A DNA stretch of 52,693 bases from an uncultured Clostridia bacterium (GCA_947625335.1 CANQNY010000004.1:1-52693); one strand, 5' to 3'; positions 1 through 9,461 are shown, numbered from the stretch's first letter. Numbers and translations: made by a program. Notes: generated by a model not told the origin, from the letters alone.

Positions 1-99
1 GGAAAAACAATCATAATCGCGTCCCACTCCGCGGAGGATATTGACGTTCTGTGCGACAATGTTTACGAAATGGAAAAAGGCGTGTTATCGGCAGTTTAA
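1..99 (+). CDS. ABC transporter ATP-binding protein, C-terminal fragment (truncated by window edge)
   Basis: Frame 1 reads GKTIIIASHSAEDIDVLCDNVYEMEKGVLSAV*; H-loop region nearly identical to the C-terminus of the ATPase at 1185..1823. Confidence 0.85.
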   Translation, partial: GKTIIIASHSAEDIDVLCDNVYEMEKGVLSAV

Positions 100-176
100 A
101 GTGAGCGGTATTTGTTATCCGCTCCGTGGATAATGCGTTGCTGTTTTTCACGACAAAAAGTTACAAAAAGATTACA

Positions 177-200
177 AATTGTTACAGTTTTGTAACAATT
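177..200. promoter_or_regulatory. Perfect 10-bp inverted repeat (AATTGTTACA-GTTT-TGTAACAATT), candidate operator
   Basis: Palindrome ends 1 nt before the -35 box of the promoter at 202..230. Confidence 0.5.
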
Positions 201-201
201 A

Positions 202-230
202 TTGACATTGGTTAAGGACCGTGTTATAAT
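202..230 (+). promoter_or_regulatory. Sigma-A-type promoter (TTGACA-17-TATAAT)
   Basis: TTGACA 202..207, 17-nt spacer, TATAAT 225..230, upstream of the ORF at 261. Confidence 0.8.
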
Positions 231-260
231 AAATAAAAACGACAACATGGAGGTACACCA

Positions 261-1127
261 ATGAAAAAAATCACAGCAGCTATCTTCGCACTCGTCCTCA
301 CAGCAAGCCTTACCGCCTGCAACGAATCCGAAACCCCGTCGCAGGAAGTTTCCCGAAATCAAGGCTCTGCACAAAACACAAGTTCGTCGGAGGAGTCGAC
401 ATCTACAGAAAGCACCTCTTCGGAAGAACCTTATGTTCCCTTGACGGAAAGGGACGCCGACCTTAAAGGCGAGGAGCTTGTCGCAAAATTCAAATGGCCT
501 TATGACGCGCCGATTGAGCTTGAGGGAATGACAGCGCAAAAGGAAAATGCAACACATGACGGTTTTGAAGATATAGAAATTTCCGAGCTTTCCAACGAAT
601 TCAAATGGATGATAACCTGCGACTACGGTTATCTTGCAACAGCCCCCGAAGACGGCGGGAATTACGAATTTAAGAAATATAAAGTTGGCGATAAAATAGG
701 GGATTTTACTGTTGACGGAATACTTACTTATTTTACCAATGGTGAATGGTGCTACTGCGATTATTTTCAAGGCATAGCGGCAGGTTTTGACGGCGAAGTG
801 ACGCTTACGGGCGATGTTTATATTGCAAAAGAACATATGGTTATAAGTGAAGTTCAATTTTATCCCGACGAAGAAAGCTGCAAAAAACTGCCGATTGTAA
901 ATTACAAACCGATGTTGGGTTTAGATTATATTGAAGATACGTTTAATGATATTCGGATAGACCTCGGCGACAGGAAGGATTATCCCGAAATCGATTTTTC
1001 AACGTTTCCGCTTGAAACGCGCGTAAAAGCTAAGGTTAAAATAAAGAATTACGGATACAATGTACTGCCGACAGTTACGCAAATTGGTCATGCGGACATT
1101 GTTGACGGTGAACTTGAATTGCTTTGA
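261..1127 (+). CDS. Hypothetical lipoprotein with Ser/Thr-rich linker
   Basis: N-terminus MKKITAAIFALVLTASLTAC (lipobox); AUG preceded by GGAGG; no recognisable catalytic motif. Confidence 0.85.
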   Translation: MKKITAAIFALVLTASLTACNESETPSQEVSRNQGSAQNTSSSEESTSTESTSSEEPYVPLTERDADLKGEELVAKFKWPYDAPIELEGMTAQKENATHDGFEDIEISELSNEFKWMITCDYGYLATAPEDGGNYEFKKYKVGDKIGDFTVDGILTYFTNGEWCYCDYFQGIAAGFDGEVTLTGDVYIAKEHMVISEVQFYPDEESCKKLPIVNYKPMLGLDYIEDTFNDIRIDLGDRKDYPEIDFSTFPLETRVKAKVKIKNYGYNVLPTVTQIGHADIVDGELELL

Positions 1128-1147
1128 TTACATAATTATATGATAAA

Positions 1148-1181
1148 ATTTAAGCGGCAGCGTAAAAACTGCCGCTTAAAT
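1148..1181. terminator. Bidirectional hairpin terminator between convergent genes
   Basis: ATTTAAGCGGCAG ... CTGCCGCTTAAAT perfect arms between the + lipoprotein and - ATPase. Confidence 0.75.
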
Positions 1182-1184
1182 CGT

Positions 1185-1823
1185 TTATCTTACCTTTTGA
1201 AGATTTCCCTTTTCCATTTCGTAAACTTTGTCGCACAGAACATCAATATCCTCTGCAGAGTGGGAGGCAATTAAAATCGTTTTTCCGTGTTCTTTCAATT
1301 TCAGCAAATATTGCCGCATATCCTGCACTCCATCCTTGTCCAGGCCGTTCATCGGTTCATCGAGAATTAAAATATCGGGGTCTTCCATAATCGCCTGTGC
1401 GAGTCCTAAACGCTGGCGCATTCCGAGCGAAAATTTCCCGACATTTTTCTTGTCGTCGGGGTTTAATCCAACGCGCTCAATTGCCGCGCGGACTTCACTT
1501 TTCCCAATTTTTCGGCGAATTTTTGCAAGCTGCATTAAATTATCATACGCTGAAAAATTCGGCAGGAATCCGGGGGTTTCAATAATTACGCCCACGTTAT
1601 CGGGAATGTCGATATCCTTTCCGATCTGTTTTCCGCGCACAAAAATCGTCCCCGAAGTGGGCGAAATAAGCCCCAAAATGCACTTCATCAGCACGGTTTT
1701 TCCGCTGCCGTTTCTGCCGATAAGACCCGTTACGGAACAAGGTTCAATTTCCAGCGAAACGTTATTTAATACCGTATTTTCGCGAAATTTTTTGGTTACG
1801 TTTTCAACGCTGATAATACTCAT
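1185..1823 (-). CDS. ABC transporter ATP-binding protein (ABC-2 type exporter family)
   Basis: Walker A GRNGSGKT, signature LGMRQRLGLAQ, Walker B ILILDEPMNGLD, H-loop ASHS; SD GAGGTG upstream. Confidence 0.95.
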   Translation of the reverse strand: MSIISVENVTKKFRENTVLNNVSLEIEPCSVTGLIGRNGSGKTVLMKCILGLISPTSGTIFVRGKQIGKDIDIPDNVGVIIETPGFLPNFSAYDNLMQLAKIRRKIGKSEVRAAIERVGLNPDDKKNVGKFSLGMRQRLGLAQAIMEDPDILILDEPMNGLDKDGVQDMRQYLLKLKEHGKTILIASHSAEDIDVLCDKVYEMEKGNLQKVR

Positions 1824-1837
1824 AAAATCACCTCAAA

Positions 1838-2645
1838 TTATAAAATATCCGTATTTTTTCGCGAACGAAAAATAACTGCCAGTACCAGAAAAATATACAA
1901 CGCCGAAAGTACACAGATTATATATTCCGGGTCGGGCAAGGCTGATGAATGAAAAATATCCACAACCCTAATATTGCACAATTCAAGCTGGCAAAAATAT
2001 TTAAACTGCGTGTTCAATAAATTTGAAAATAATCGCAGCGTAATAAATCACCGCGCCCGCGATAAATCCACCCATTTTGCGCGTAACCATATTTAAAGAA
2101 AAAAATAACGTTCCGAAAACAATAAAAAGAAATGTTCCGACAAAAACGCTCCAAAGCGCGGCTGTAAGCGGCGTGAAACTCGCGATAACATCTTCGGTTA
2201 TCATCCCCGAAATCGCATAACTATCACGCAAATCCGCGCTTTTCGGAATCGTGTTTATTACGCGTCCCCACGAGCTATCAAATGATAAATTTGCACAAAT
2301 TATAGCCCACGAAAATAAAATTAAAATTATGTAAAATAATTGGCTTAAATACCACGAACGCTTGCCGCTGCGGGTTATGTGATAAATTTGCTGCGGATCG
2401 GAAAACGGCAGCTCCGAAAAAATAAAAAGCAACCCGATAAAAATCACGATTACAGAAAATTTGTCGGAGAAGAAAATCGCGATAACCGCTGCGCTTACAG
2501 AGGCGTTAAAATCGTTTGCAATTTTTGCATACGGGACAATTACCCGAAAAATCTGCGCTAAAATAATGATTGCAGCGACCCAAACTTTCGGGTTTGTAAT
2601 TGAATAATACAAATTACAGGCTGTCGAGTAAAGCGTTTTTCTCAA
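1838..2645 (-). pseudogene. ABC-2 type permease subunit, frameshifted near ~2000
   Basis: The intact ORF stops at 2001, but the next frame (KYFCQLELCNIRVVDIFHSSALPDPEYIICVLSALYIFLVLAVIFRSRKNTDIL*) aligns with the C-terminus of the paralog at 6047..6898 (LEWASVNTINLKHNSQMPTPEFAISALFAICVFSVITILFCSRKGSKTV). Confidence 0.75.
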
Positions 2646-2655
2646 AATTTCACCT

Positions 2656-3348
2656 CTATCTTACGTCAATTTTTTCTTGTTTTCTGTCAAGCAAAAATTT
2701 TGACAAAATAATAAAAACACCAAGCAAAATAATTGTATAAATAAACGAATTAATCGCTGAAATTATACTGAAATTGCTTGATAAATCAAGATTTGGATCA
2801 AAGTATTTTGAAAGCCATGTACTTGCGCTGAAAACATTGTTTGGGACAATAATTTTCGGTATGTGTGCAAATTCCGCAAAACTCGGAATTATAATTCCCA
2901 AAACAAGCGGCATAACCACCGCGATATGAATTTGTAATTTTAATTGAGATAGCCGACGCCGCAGAAAAAATTCCGATATAGCAGCTCCCCATTAAAATTG
3001 TAAAAAAATAATATGCAAAAAGTGCCCTTGCGCCATAAGACCGCCGTTTGCGTAACTCCTCACAATCTGCATAAAACCGCCGTTTTGCGGGTCTGCCGTA
3101 AATGGATTTGTAAAAGAAAAAATTAGTATGTAAGCACGCATTGAAATTGCAGCCGTAAGCGCTGCAATAAAAAATGACGACAAAATAAGCGACGCGGCGT
3201 ATACGAATTTTTTTGAGCGCGTGTAGGAAAAAACAAATCTGCCCGAACACCATTCCTCGGAAAACAGCGCGGCGGCGGCTATCCAAAATTTTGCTGATCG
3301 AAATGCATATTTTAAATTGCAAAATAGGCTTGTAAAAACAGTTTTCAT
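2656..3348 (-). pseudogene. ABC-2 type permease, degraded: two frameshifts and an in-frame internal deletion
   Basis: Pieces in three frames (MKTVFTSLFCNLKYAFRSAKFWIAAA..., ...FAYYFFTILMGSCYIGIFSAASAISIKITNS..., ...VVMPLVLGIIIPSF...) align in order with the intact paralog at 5204..6046; about 45-50 residues missing after KFWIAAA. Confidence 0.8.
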
Positions 3349-3967
3349 CTGATTTCTTCTCCCGTGTAGGCATTTATGCGGTAAAGCGGTCCAAAATCGT
3401 AGGAAAATTCCCACGCAGGAGTAAGGAGCAATTCTCCCGAAGAATAAATCGAAATATACACCAACGTGAGTTTTTCAAATTCCGTGCGAACCTCGTCAAT
3501 CGGCATAAAATCAAGGTTCGCCGAGGTTGAATAATCGGGAAAACAATTTGCGGCAAGAGCGGAGCTGTCAAAACCCGTTGTCGTGTAATAAGTCAAATTG
3601 TAATAAGCCGAATTTTCTGTTGGGGCTTTATACCGCGCGCACTCGTTTTCGGTAATATAGCCGTCTTCTTCGAAATATTTCGGCTCACTTGAAAACAAAT
3701 TAAAAAAGAAATTCTCCGAAATTTCCTGAAAATCCGCGTGATAAATTTTCGGCGCGTAAATATTGTCGTATTTTGATTTGTCGTAGGTCGTGTAAACGCC
3801 GTCTGCTATGGTGCTCAAGCGGCTTTCCGAAGAGCTTTTTTCGGGTTCGGACAACTCGTTTTCCGAGGAAATTGTTGAACTATCTGAACTGTTGTCAACC
3901 GAAAAATTATTGTCGCTGCACGCCGTCAGCAGCATTGCCAAAATAAGAATTAGTGCATTTTTTTCAT
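3345..3967 (-). pseudogene. Lipoprotein paralogous to 4160..5200; reading frame broken just after the start codon in an A7 tract
   Basis: ATGAAAAAAATGCACTAA from 3967 terminates (MKKMH*); one extra nt in the A tract would give MKKNALILILAMLLTACSDNN..., matching MKKITLIIISAILLTACSS of the paralog. Also lacks a middle segment present in the paralog. Confidence 0.6.
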
Positions 3968-4159
3968 AAAATCCCCCCGTTTTTTTAATTATAACGTCTT
4001 ATAATTTATTTTTCAAGCGCTTTTTTTAAATGTAAGAAAATCTTCAGAAATAAATCAGAAAATCTTAAGAAATTAGTTCTTGAATTTTATTTTCGCGTGA
4101 GTTAAAATGTATTTATAAACGAAAATTTGCAGCACTATACATTTTTTAAGGAGATTATT

Positions 4160-5200
4160 ATGAAAAAGATTACATTGATAATTATTTCGGCAATACTGCT
4201 TACAGCTTGCAGCTCCGTCGAAAACAGCACTCCAAATAATTCCGATATCTCGGATATTTTAAGCGAAAACAGCTCTCTTGAAGAAATTGCAATTGATACT
4301 GAAAATCAAGAAATTAAAAGCGCGAAATGCTATAAAGTCGATTTTCAGGAAATCTCGGAGGACAGCATAACCGCGCTGTTTAAAGCCGTTCCTCAAAAGG
4401 CAGTTAACGAATTCGGCACGACGAAATTTACCGCTGAAAACGAAAAATGCACGCTTACACGCTCTTCGGGAGCGGGCGGAAAAGGGACGTATTATACCGT
4501 TATTTACTACACAACGCAGGGCGATGATTTCGACACTGCGGCATACGGCGATTATTCGGAAATTGCCGTAAATAGTGATTTAAGTTTTTTAAAATCCGCT
4601 GACGCTGAGAAAAAAATTGCCGATATTTTCAGCGAATTTATGCCGACGGGAACTGCTGTGAAAGCATATGCAATAACCGCTGACGCGTATTCGGAAATGA
4701 TAATGAAAAAGACAGAGGCGGATAGGGAATGGAACGAGAGGGTTCAGGAGACCTTGGGGGAAACTTTTGAGGAAAAGGCTTGGAGTCCCGCAGCGGATTA
4801 CTATTATTTTACGATTGAGCAGACTGTGGACGGAATCCCCATTCAAGCCGAACTTATCGGCGATATTGACAAGGGAACTCAAACCTGGGGCTCGGAGGGA
4901 AGTGCGGTTTTAAGCGCGGAGGGTTTGGGTTATTTGCGCGTTTTTTCGCCGTATAAAATTGTCGGGGAAGTCGAAACCTCGGAGAAAATTATTTCGTTAT
5001 CCGATGCTGAGCAGATTTTTAATGAAAGAAACAACTTTTTTCTAACGCAGGAGGAAATAACGATAAACAATTCGCGGCTTGTTTATGCAGTTTTACGCGC
5101 CGAAAACGACAGCCTTATTCTCACGCCTTGTTGGGAATTTAGATATAACGACGATTTTTACTTTTACATAAATGCGTACACGGGCGAGGGAGTGACATAA
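4160..5200 (+). CDS. Hypothetical lipoprotein associated with ABC-2 transporter cassette
   Basis: MKKITLIIISAILLTACSS lipobox, SD AAGGAG; C-terminal INAYTGEGVT motif shared with the left copy (INAYTGEEIR). Confidence 0.85.
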   Translation: MKKITLIIISAILLTACSSVENSTPNNSDISDILSENSSLEEIAIDTENQEIKSAKCYKVDFQEISEDSITALFKAVPQKAVNEFGTTKFTAENEKCTLTRSSGAGGKGTYYTVIYYTTQGDDFDTAAYGDYSEIAVNSDLSFLKSADAEKKIADIFSEFMPTGTAVKAYAITADAYSEMIMKKTEADREWNERVQETLGETFEEKAWSPAADYYYFTIEQTVDGIPIQAELIGDIDKGTQTWGSEGSAVLSAEGLGYLRVFSPYKIVGEVETSEKIISLSDAEQIFNERNNFFLTQEEITINNSRLVYAVLRAENDSLILTPCWEFRYNDDFYFYINAYTGEGVT

Positions 5201-5203
5201 GGA

Positions 5204-6046
5204 ATGACTAGGATTTTAAGGAGCGTTTTTTCAAACCTCAAATACACGTTTCGTTCTGCTCGTTTTTTGGCGGCGGTTGCGGGGTATTTAGCGTTGCTTG
5301 TTTTCGCGACAGCGGATTTTTATAACAAAAACTCTGCGGTGTGGTATTTGCTGCGCTGTGCAAAATCATTTGGTTCGTTCTTTTTTTGTTTGGTAATCTG
5401 CGCTCTTCCGGGAGCCGCAATTTTCGCAGAGGAATGGCTTTCGGGACGCTTTATTTTTTCGTATCTCAGAGCCGGGAAAAAAGAATATGCCGTTTCAATT
5501 ATTTTAAATTCTTTTTTAAGCGCATTTTTTACGGCGTTTGTCGGGACAACTCTGTATATAATTATTTATTCTTTCATAAACCTGATAACAAGCGACCACG
5601 ACAACATATTTTTCGTACAGCAAATGGGAGTTTATGCAAACGGAAAGCTCTTGTATGACGGCAAAATTTTCGCATATTATTTTCTTGACGTGTTAAATAC
5701 AAGCTGTTTTATGGGGCTGTTTTCCGCGCTTGCGGCAATGCTTTCGGCGATATTCACAAACCCCTACATAACAACCGTAATGCCGCTGCTTTTGTACGAA
5801 GTTATAATTAACGTGTTAAATAAATTTTCCGCGCCGATGCTGTCAAATCCCGCATATGTTTTCAGTTCGGGAGTTACCGTTATTGAAAAGCTGCACCCCG
5901 CGCGCGATATTACAGCCGAAAATAATTTTTCTGTAATTTCGATGCTTTACCCACTCGCTTTTACGGCGGTTTGTCTTGCGGTAATTATGATTATTTCTTA
6001 TTTTTTAATTAAACGAAAATATGAAAAAAATTCGGATAAAGGGTAG
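5204..6046 (+). CDS. ABC-2 type transporter permease, multi-TM
   Basis: Strongly hydrophobic protein, directly downstream of the lipoprotein; paralog of 2656..3348. Confidence 0.8.
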   Translation: MTRILRSVFSNLKYTFRSARFLAAVAGYLALLVFATADFYNKNSAVWYLLRCAKSFGSFFFCLVICALPGAAIFAEEWLSGRFIFSYLRAGKKEYAVSIILNSFLSAFFTAFVGTTLYIIIYSFINLITSDHDNIFFVQQMGVYANGKLLYDGKIFAYYFLDVLNTSCFMGLFSALAAMLSAIFTNPYITTVMPLLLYEVIINVLNKFSAPMLSNPAYVFSSGVTVIEKLHPARDITAENNFSVISMLYPLAFTAVCLAVIMIISYFLIKRKYEKNSDKG

Positions 6047-6898
6047 GTGAAACAAATGAATTTTATCCGCAAAACGCTTGCAACAACGGGCTGTCAGCTG
6101 TATAACACCTTTTTTCACCCGAAATTTTACACGTCTGTTTTGCTGGTGCTTATGGCAGTTTTTATACAAATTAAACCCTATGCAGAAGTCGCAAATGATT
6201 TTAATATAGACGTAAATTTCGGAATTTATTCGTTGCTTTATTCCGACGCGCTTTTTGTAACCGTATTTTTTATTTCGCTGCTTTTAATTTTTTCGGAATT
6301 GCCGTTTAAAAATGCACAGCAAATTTTTCTTTTAACGCGCAGCGGCAGGCGTGCGTGGTGTGTAAGCCAAATTTTTTATATAGTTGTAATTTCTGTTTTT
6401 ATAACGCTTGCCGCAATGCTTTTTACAATGCTTTTGCTTGCCGGTAATTTAACCTTTGACAACTCGTGGGACAAGGTCATAATTTCCGCTGCATACCAGA
6501 AATTGCCGACAGAATATGAAACCGTGCTTTTTGTCAGCCCCGAAACACTTGTTGTATTTACTCCGCATAGAGCAATTTTGTGGTCGACGCTTTGCGGAAT
6601 TCTATGTTCGATAACATTCGGTTTAATTATTTTCGCAGCGAACCTCGCAAGCAACACAAGCCTCGGCGTTCTTTTGGGCAGCGTTTTAATTTCGGCGTAC
6701 TGGCTGTTTTTATACACCGATAAATATTTTTTAATCTGGTTTTCACCGCTGGAATGGGCGTCGGTTAATACGATAAATTTAAAGCACAATTCTCAAATGC
6801 CAACGCCCGAATTTGCAATTTCGGCTCTTTTTGCAATTTGCGTATTTTCGGTAATAACAATTCTTTTCTGTTCGCGAAAAGGCTCAAAAACCGTATAG
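6047..6898 (+). CDS. ABC-2 type transporter permease, multi-TM
   Basis: Hydrophobic multi-TM protein, abuts the preceding gene; paralog of 1838..2645. Confidence 0.8.
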   Translation: MKQMNFIRKTLATTGCQLYNTFFHPKFYTSVLLVLMAVFIQIKPYAEVANDFNIDVNFGIYSLLYSDALFVTVFFISLLLIFSELPFKNAQQIFLLTRSGRRAWCVSQIFYIVVISVFITLAAMLFTMLLLAGNLTFDNSWDKVIISAAYQKLPTEYETVLFVSPETLVVFTPHRAILWSTLCGILCSITFGLIIFAANLASNTSLGVLLGSVLISAYWLFLYTDKYFLIWFSPLEWASVNTINLKHNSQMPTPEFAISALFAICVFSVITILFCSRKGSKTV

Positions 6899-6956
6899 TG
6901 GATAGAAGATGCATGAATAAAAAAGCAAGAAGAATGCTCCTTGCTGAATATGTAAT

Positions 6957-7490
6957 TTATTCTTTTATCCTTCTTACCTCGCATAAAAGTAAAACGCTGA
7001 ATATCACTTCAAAAAGTATCATTGTGATTGCGAGAATATACGGCTCGAAATTCAAACCAATGACCAGAGCCGAAATGGGTATTATAACTGAAAGTGCAAA
7101 ATAACTTTTAGATTTATACAGCCAACTATACGGCATAAGATGTGCACCGAAAATAATTGCGATCACCATCAGCATTTTTTCGGGTATGGTCGGATATATC
7201 CACATTGCAATAATCAGATACAAAATTTGATTTACCGAAAATAGAATGCCCAATTTCGTCAACGGATTTTCTTTGTTTTGAAAATCAATTTTCAGAATTT
7301 TTGAAATGGCAAAGGATATCGGAAGTAATGGAGCAGTACAAGAGAATGTAAAAAGATTTTTAGTAAGTATGGGCAATGACGTCAAATGAACACCCAGCAC
7401 CATTATCCAGATTATCACCGATGCTGTAATAATATGAAGTCCTTTTTTCTGCTTCTTTGCACAATCATTCCGCAGTTCTTCCAAGTTCAT
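6957..7490 (-). CDS. Multi-TM membrane protein, DUF7010-like
   Basis: MNLEELRNDCAKKQKKGLHIITASVIIWIMVL...; several TM segments; family assignment by recollection of motif only. Confidence 0.7.
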   Translation of the reverse strand: MNLEELRNDCAKKQKKGLHIITASVIIWIMVLGVHLTSLPILTKNLFTFSCTAPLLPISFAISKILKIDFQNKENPLTKLGILFSVNQILYLIIAMWIYPTIPEKMLMVIAIIFGAHLMPYSWLYKSKSYFALSVIIPISALVIGLNFEPYILAITMILFEVIFSVLLLCEVRRIKE

Positions 7491-7743
7491 AAATATTTCT
7501 TCCTTTGCTATGCGCTAGTACGTTAATTAAATATCACCACAATCATTATACCTTATTTTTCTAAAAATGTCAACTGCATAATTACAAGTCTGAAATATTT
7601 TCAACAGTCAAAGCAGACGGCAAGGGGTTTGGCAGTTTACAGTTGACAGGGTATAGTAAATAGTAATAAGTTCGTTCGCTGACGCGAACGGTTTTTGATT
7701 GCCATAAAGTAGAAAAGTTTGACGAATAACTTCACAATTATGA

Positions 7744-7866
7744 CGAGTTTTTGTCCACCCCACCGCCGTACAGAAAAGGACGGCTGAAAAAGAGCCGCCC
7801 AAACTTTCGTCCACACTTCCGCCGTACAGAAAACAACGTCCCAGTAAGAACAACGTCTTACTGGGA
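7744..7866 (-). repeat. tRNA-trailer repeat array A: two copies of the CTGTACGGCGG core alternating with hairpins
   Basis: Cores at 7744..7777 and 7801..7833 (+ strand CCGCCGTACAGAAAA); hairpins 7778..7800 (GGGCGGCT/AGCCGTCC on minus) and 7839..7866. Confidence 0.8.
7839..7866 (-). terminator. Intrinsic terminator hairpin of tRNA-Leu(GAG)
   Basis: Minus strand TCCCAGTAAGA-CGTTGT-TCTTACTGGGA (11-bp stem) then CGTTGTTTTC. Confidence 0.8.
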
Positions 7867-7889
7867 ACCGGTCAAGGGCATTGCCCTTG

Positions 7890-7973
7890 TGGTGCGAGTG
7901 ACGAGACTTGAACTCGTACGTCAAAGACACACGCCCCTCAAACGTGCCTGTCTGCCTATTCCAGCACACTCGC
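7890..7973 (-). tRNA. tRNA-Leu (anticodon GAG), CCA encoded
   Basis: GCGAGTG/CACTCGC acceptor stem, anticodon loop TTGAGGG on CACGT/GCGTG stem, long variable arm, T-arm CGAGTTCAAGTCTCG, encoded ACCA. Confidence 0.95.
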
Positions 7974-7992
7974 ATTACTTGACGACTTTATA

Positions 7993-8021
7993 ATTATACC
8001 ACATTTACTTTCGTTTGTCAA
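7993..8021 (-). promoter_or_regulatory. tRNA promoter (TTGACA-17-TATAAT)
   Basis: Minus strand TTGACA AACGAAAGTAAATGTGG TATAAT. Confidence 0.8.
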
Positions 8022-8142
8022 GTGTTTTTTTGCGATATTTTTAATATTTTTGCAATATTCCAATTTTTGGAAAAAGCAGGTTGAAAATGCGCGAAATCCC
8101 GCCGCGAATAGATACAACGGGGACGCTTACAATTACCTTTTA

Positions 8143-8982
8143 TTACCAATTCGCGGGAGTGTAAAAAATCTGCGCCCAACAGCGGCTGCCGTTCTCGTAA
8201 TAGTACCCGACGCCGAGGTATTCAAGATCGGGATTTAGGATATTCTCACGGTGACCGCTGCTGTTCATCCACGAGGCGACAGCATCGATCGGGGTGTGCT
8301 GACCCATGGCGACATTTTCGGCGACAACGCGGTATTTCATGCCGTTCTCGTCAAGAATTGTAAAACAGCTTGACCCGTCGGGACGCTTGTGACCGTATTT
8401 TACTGTGTTTTCCCATGCACGGGCAACCGCAAGCGCGGACAGCTTGTCCATTTTCTTTAACGGCTCTAAACCGCGTTTTGCGCGCTCCTGATTGGTAAGC
8501 TCGAAAACCTCCTCGCAGAACGCCGACTCCTCGGCTGTCTGTTCGCGTTGGTTGTACGGTCCGATAACCTTCGGCTCTTGTACGGCAGGTTTTTCCGAGG
8601 AACTTTCCGGTTTCGGAGTGCTTGCTGAACTTGCGGGTTTGGGCTTACTCGAAGAACTTGCAGGTTTGGGCGTGCTTGTTGAATTTGGCTTGCTTGCAGA
8701 ACTTTGTTTGCTTGTTGAGCTTGCTGTTTCCGAAGAGCTTGATGAACTTTCCTGACTAGTTGAACTCGATGAACAGGTTGAACTCTCCAAAATAGTTGAA
8801 CCGGACAAAGAAGACGAAGTTGTCGAACTTGAAGAGCTGTACGAAATAACCGAACTTGATGAACCGGACGAACTTTCTGAGCCAGTTGAACTCGAAGAAC
8901 TTTCGTTCTCAGCGGAATTCTGACAACCCGAAAGCGCGAGAACCGACGCCGCGAGTGCAGCGCACAATATTTTCTTTTTCAT
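8143..8982 (-). CDS. CAP-domain (SCP/YkwD-like) lipoprotein with long Ser-rich linker
   Basis: Lipobox LALSGC; ELTNQERAKRGLEPL...GHKRPDGSS...AENVAMG...SWMNSSGHRENILNPDLEYLGVGYY CAP signature. Confidence 0.93.
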   Translation of the reverse strand: MKKKILCAALAASVLALSGCQNSAENESSSSSTGSESSSGSSSSVISYSSSSSTTSSSLSGSTILESSTCSSSSTSQESSSSSSETASSTSKQSSASKPNSTSTPKPASSSSKPKPASSASTPKPESSSEKPAVQEPKVIGPYNQREQTAEESAFCEEVFELTNQERAKRGLEPLKKMDKLSALAVARAWENTVKYGHKRPDGSSCFTILDENGMKYRVVAENVAMGQHTPIDAVASWMNSSGHRENILNPDLEYLGVGYYYENGSRCWAQIFYTPANW

Positions 8983-9050
8983 AAAACCTCTATTTGCGTT
9001 TTTTAAAATATCATATTTTATTATAGCACAAATAACACCGATTTGTCAAG

Positions 9051-9416
9051 TCACAGCCCCGCATCGACCTCGTTCTCTCCGTTTACGACAACTATCTCCA
9101 ACCTATGCGGCAGGCAGACAATAGGCACTCCCCCGCCCGAAATCTCGCCCGTTCTCACGCAGACCTTGTCGGGGCAATCCGCCGCGACCACCGCAACCGC
9201 GCCGTTTTGTATGCGAACGGTGTTGTACCCGCCCCCACAATCCACCGTAAACTCGCAGTCCTCCGAAAGCGGCACGGTTTTTATAACCTCTCCGTTCAGG
9301 CGGATTTCGGCTGCGGGATCGTCCGTTTTGCCGTTTTTCATACACAACCACACCACAACCAGTATTCCCGCCAGCAGCACCAGAGCCGCCGTCGGGATAA
9401 TTATTTTCTTATCCAT
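9051..9416 (-). CDS. NusG domain II-containing membrane-anchored protein
   Basis: N-terminal TM then AEIRLNGEVIKTVPLSE...VRIQNGAVAVVAADCPDKVCVRTGEISGGGVPIVCLPHRLEI, typical NusG_II pattern. Confidence 0.88.
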   Translation of the reverse strand: MDKKIIIPTAALVLLAGILVVVWLCMKNGKTDDPAAEIRLNGEVIKTVPLSEDCEFTVDCGGGYNTVRIQNGAVAVVAADCPDKVCVRTGEISGGGVPIVCLPHRLEIVVVNGENEVDAGL

Positions 9417-9437
9417 AGAATTCTCCGAAAAAACGCG

Positions 9438-9461
9438 CCCCGTTCACTATTGCGAACGGGG
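9438..9461 (-). terminator. Hairpin terminator (T-rich on both sides)
   Basis: CCCCGTTC ... GAACGGGG just after the stop of 9474..11618 on the minus strand. Confidence 0.65.

Noticed and set aside
96-857. 253-aa minus-strand ORF
   Set aside because: Antisense to the well-supported lipoprotein gene with promoter, SD and lipobox; composition looks non-coding.
7608-7993. ORFs 7608..7853(-), 7637..7975(-), 7751..7993(+)
   Set aside because: They run through tRNA-Leu(GAG) or its terminator/repeat array; coding appearance comes from the repeat.
8580-8960. Ser-rich repeat in the CAP lipoprotein as a separate mobile repeat
   Set aside because: It is an in-frame low-complexity linker (Ser/Pro/Lys) typical of surface lipoproteins.
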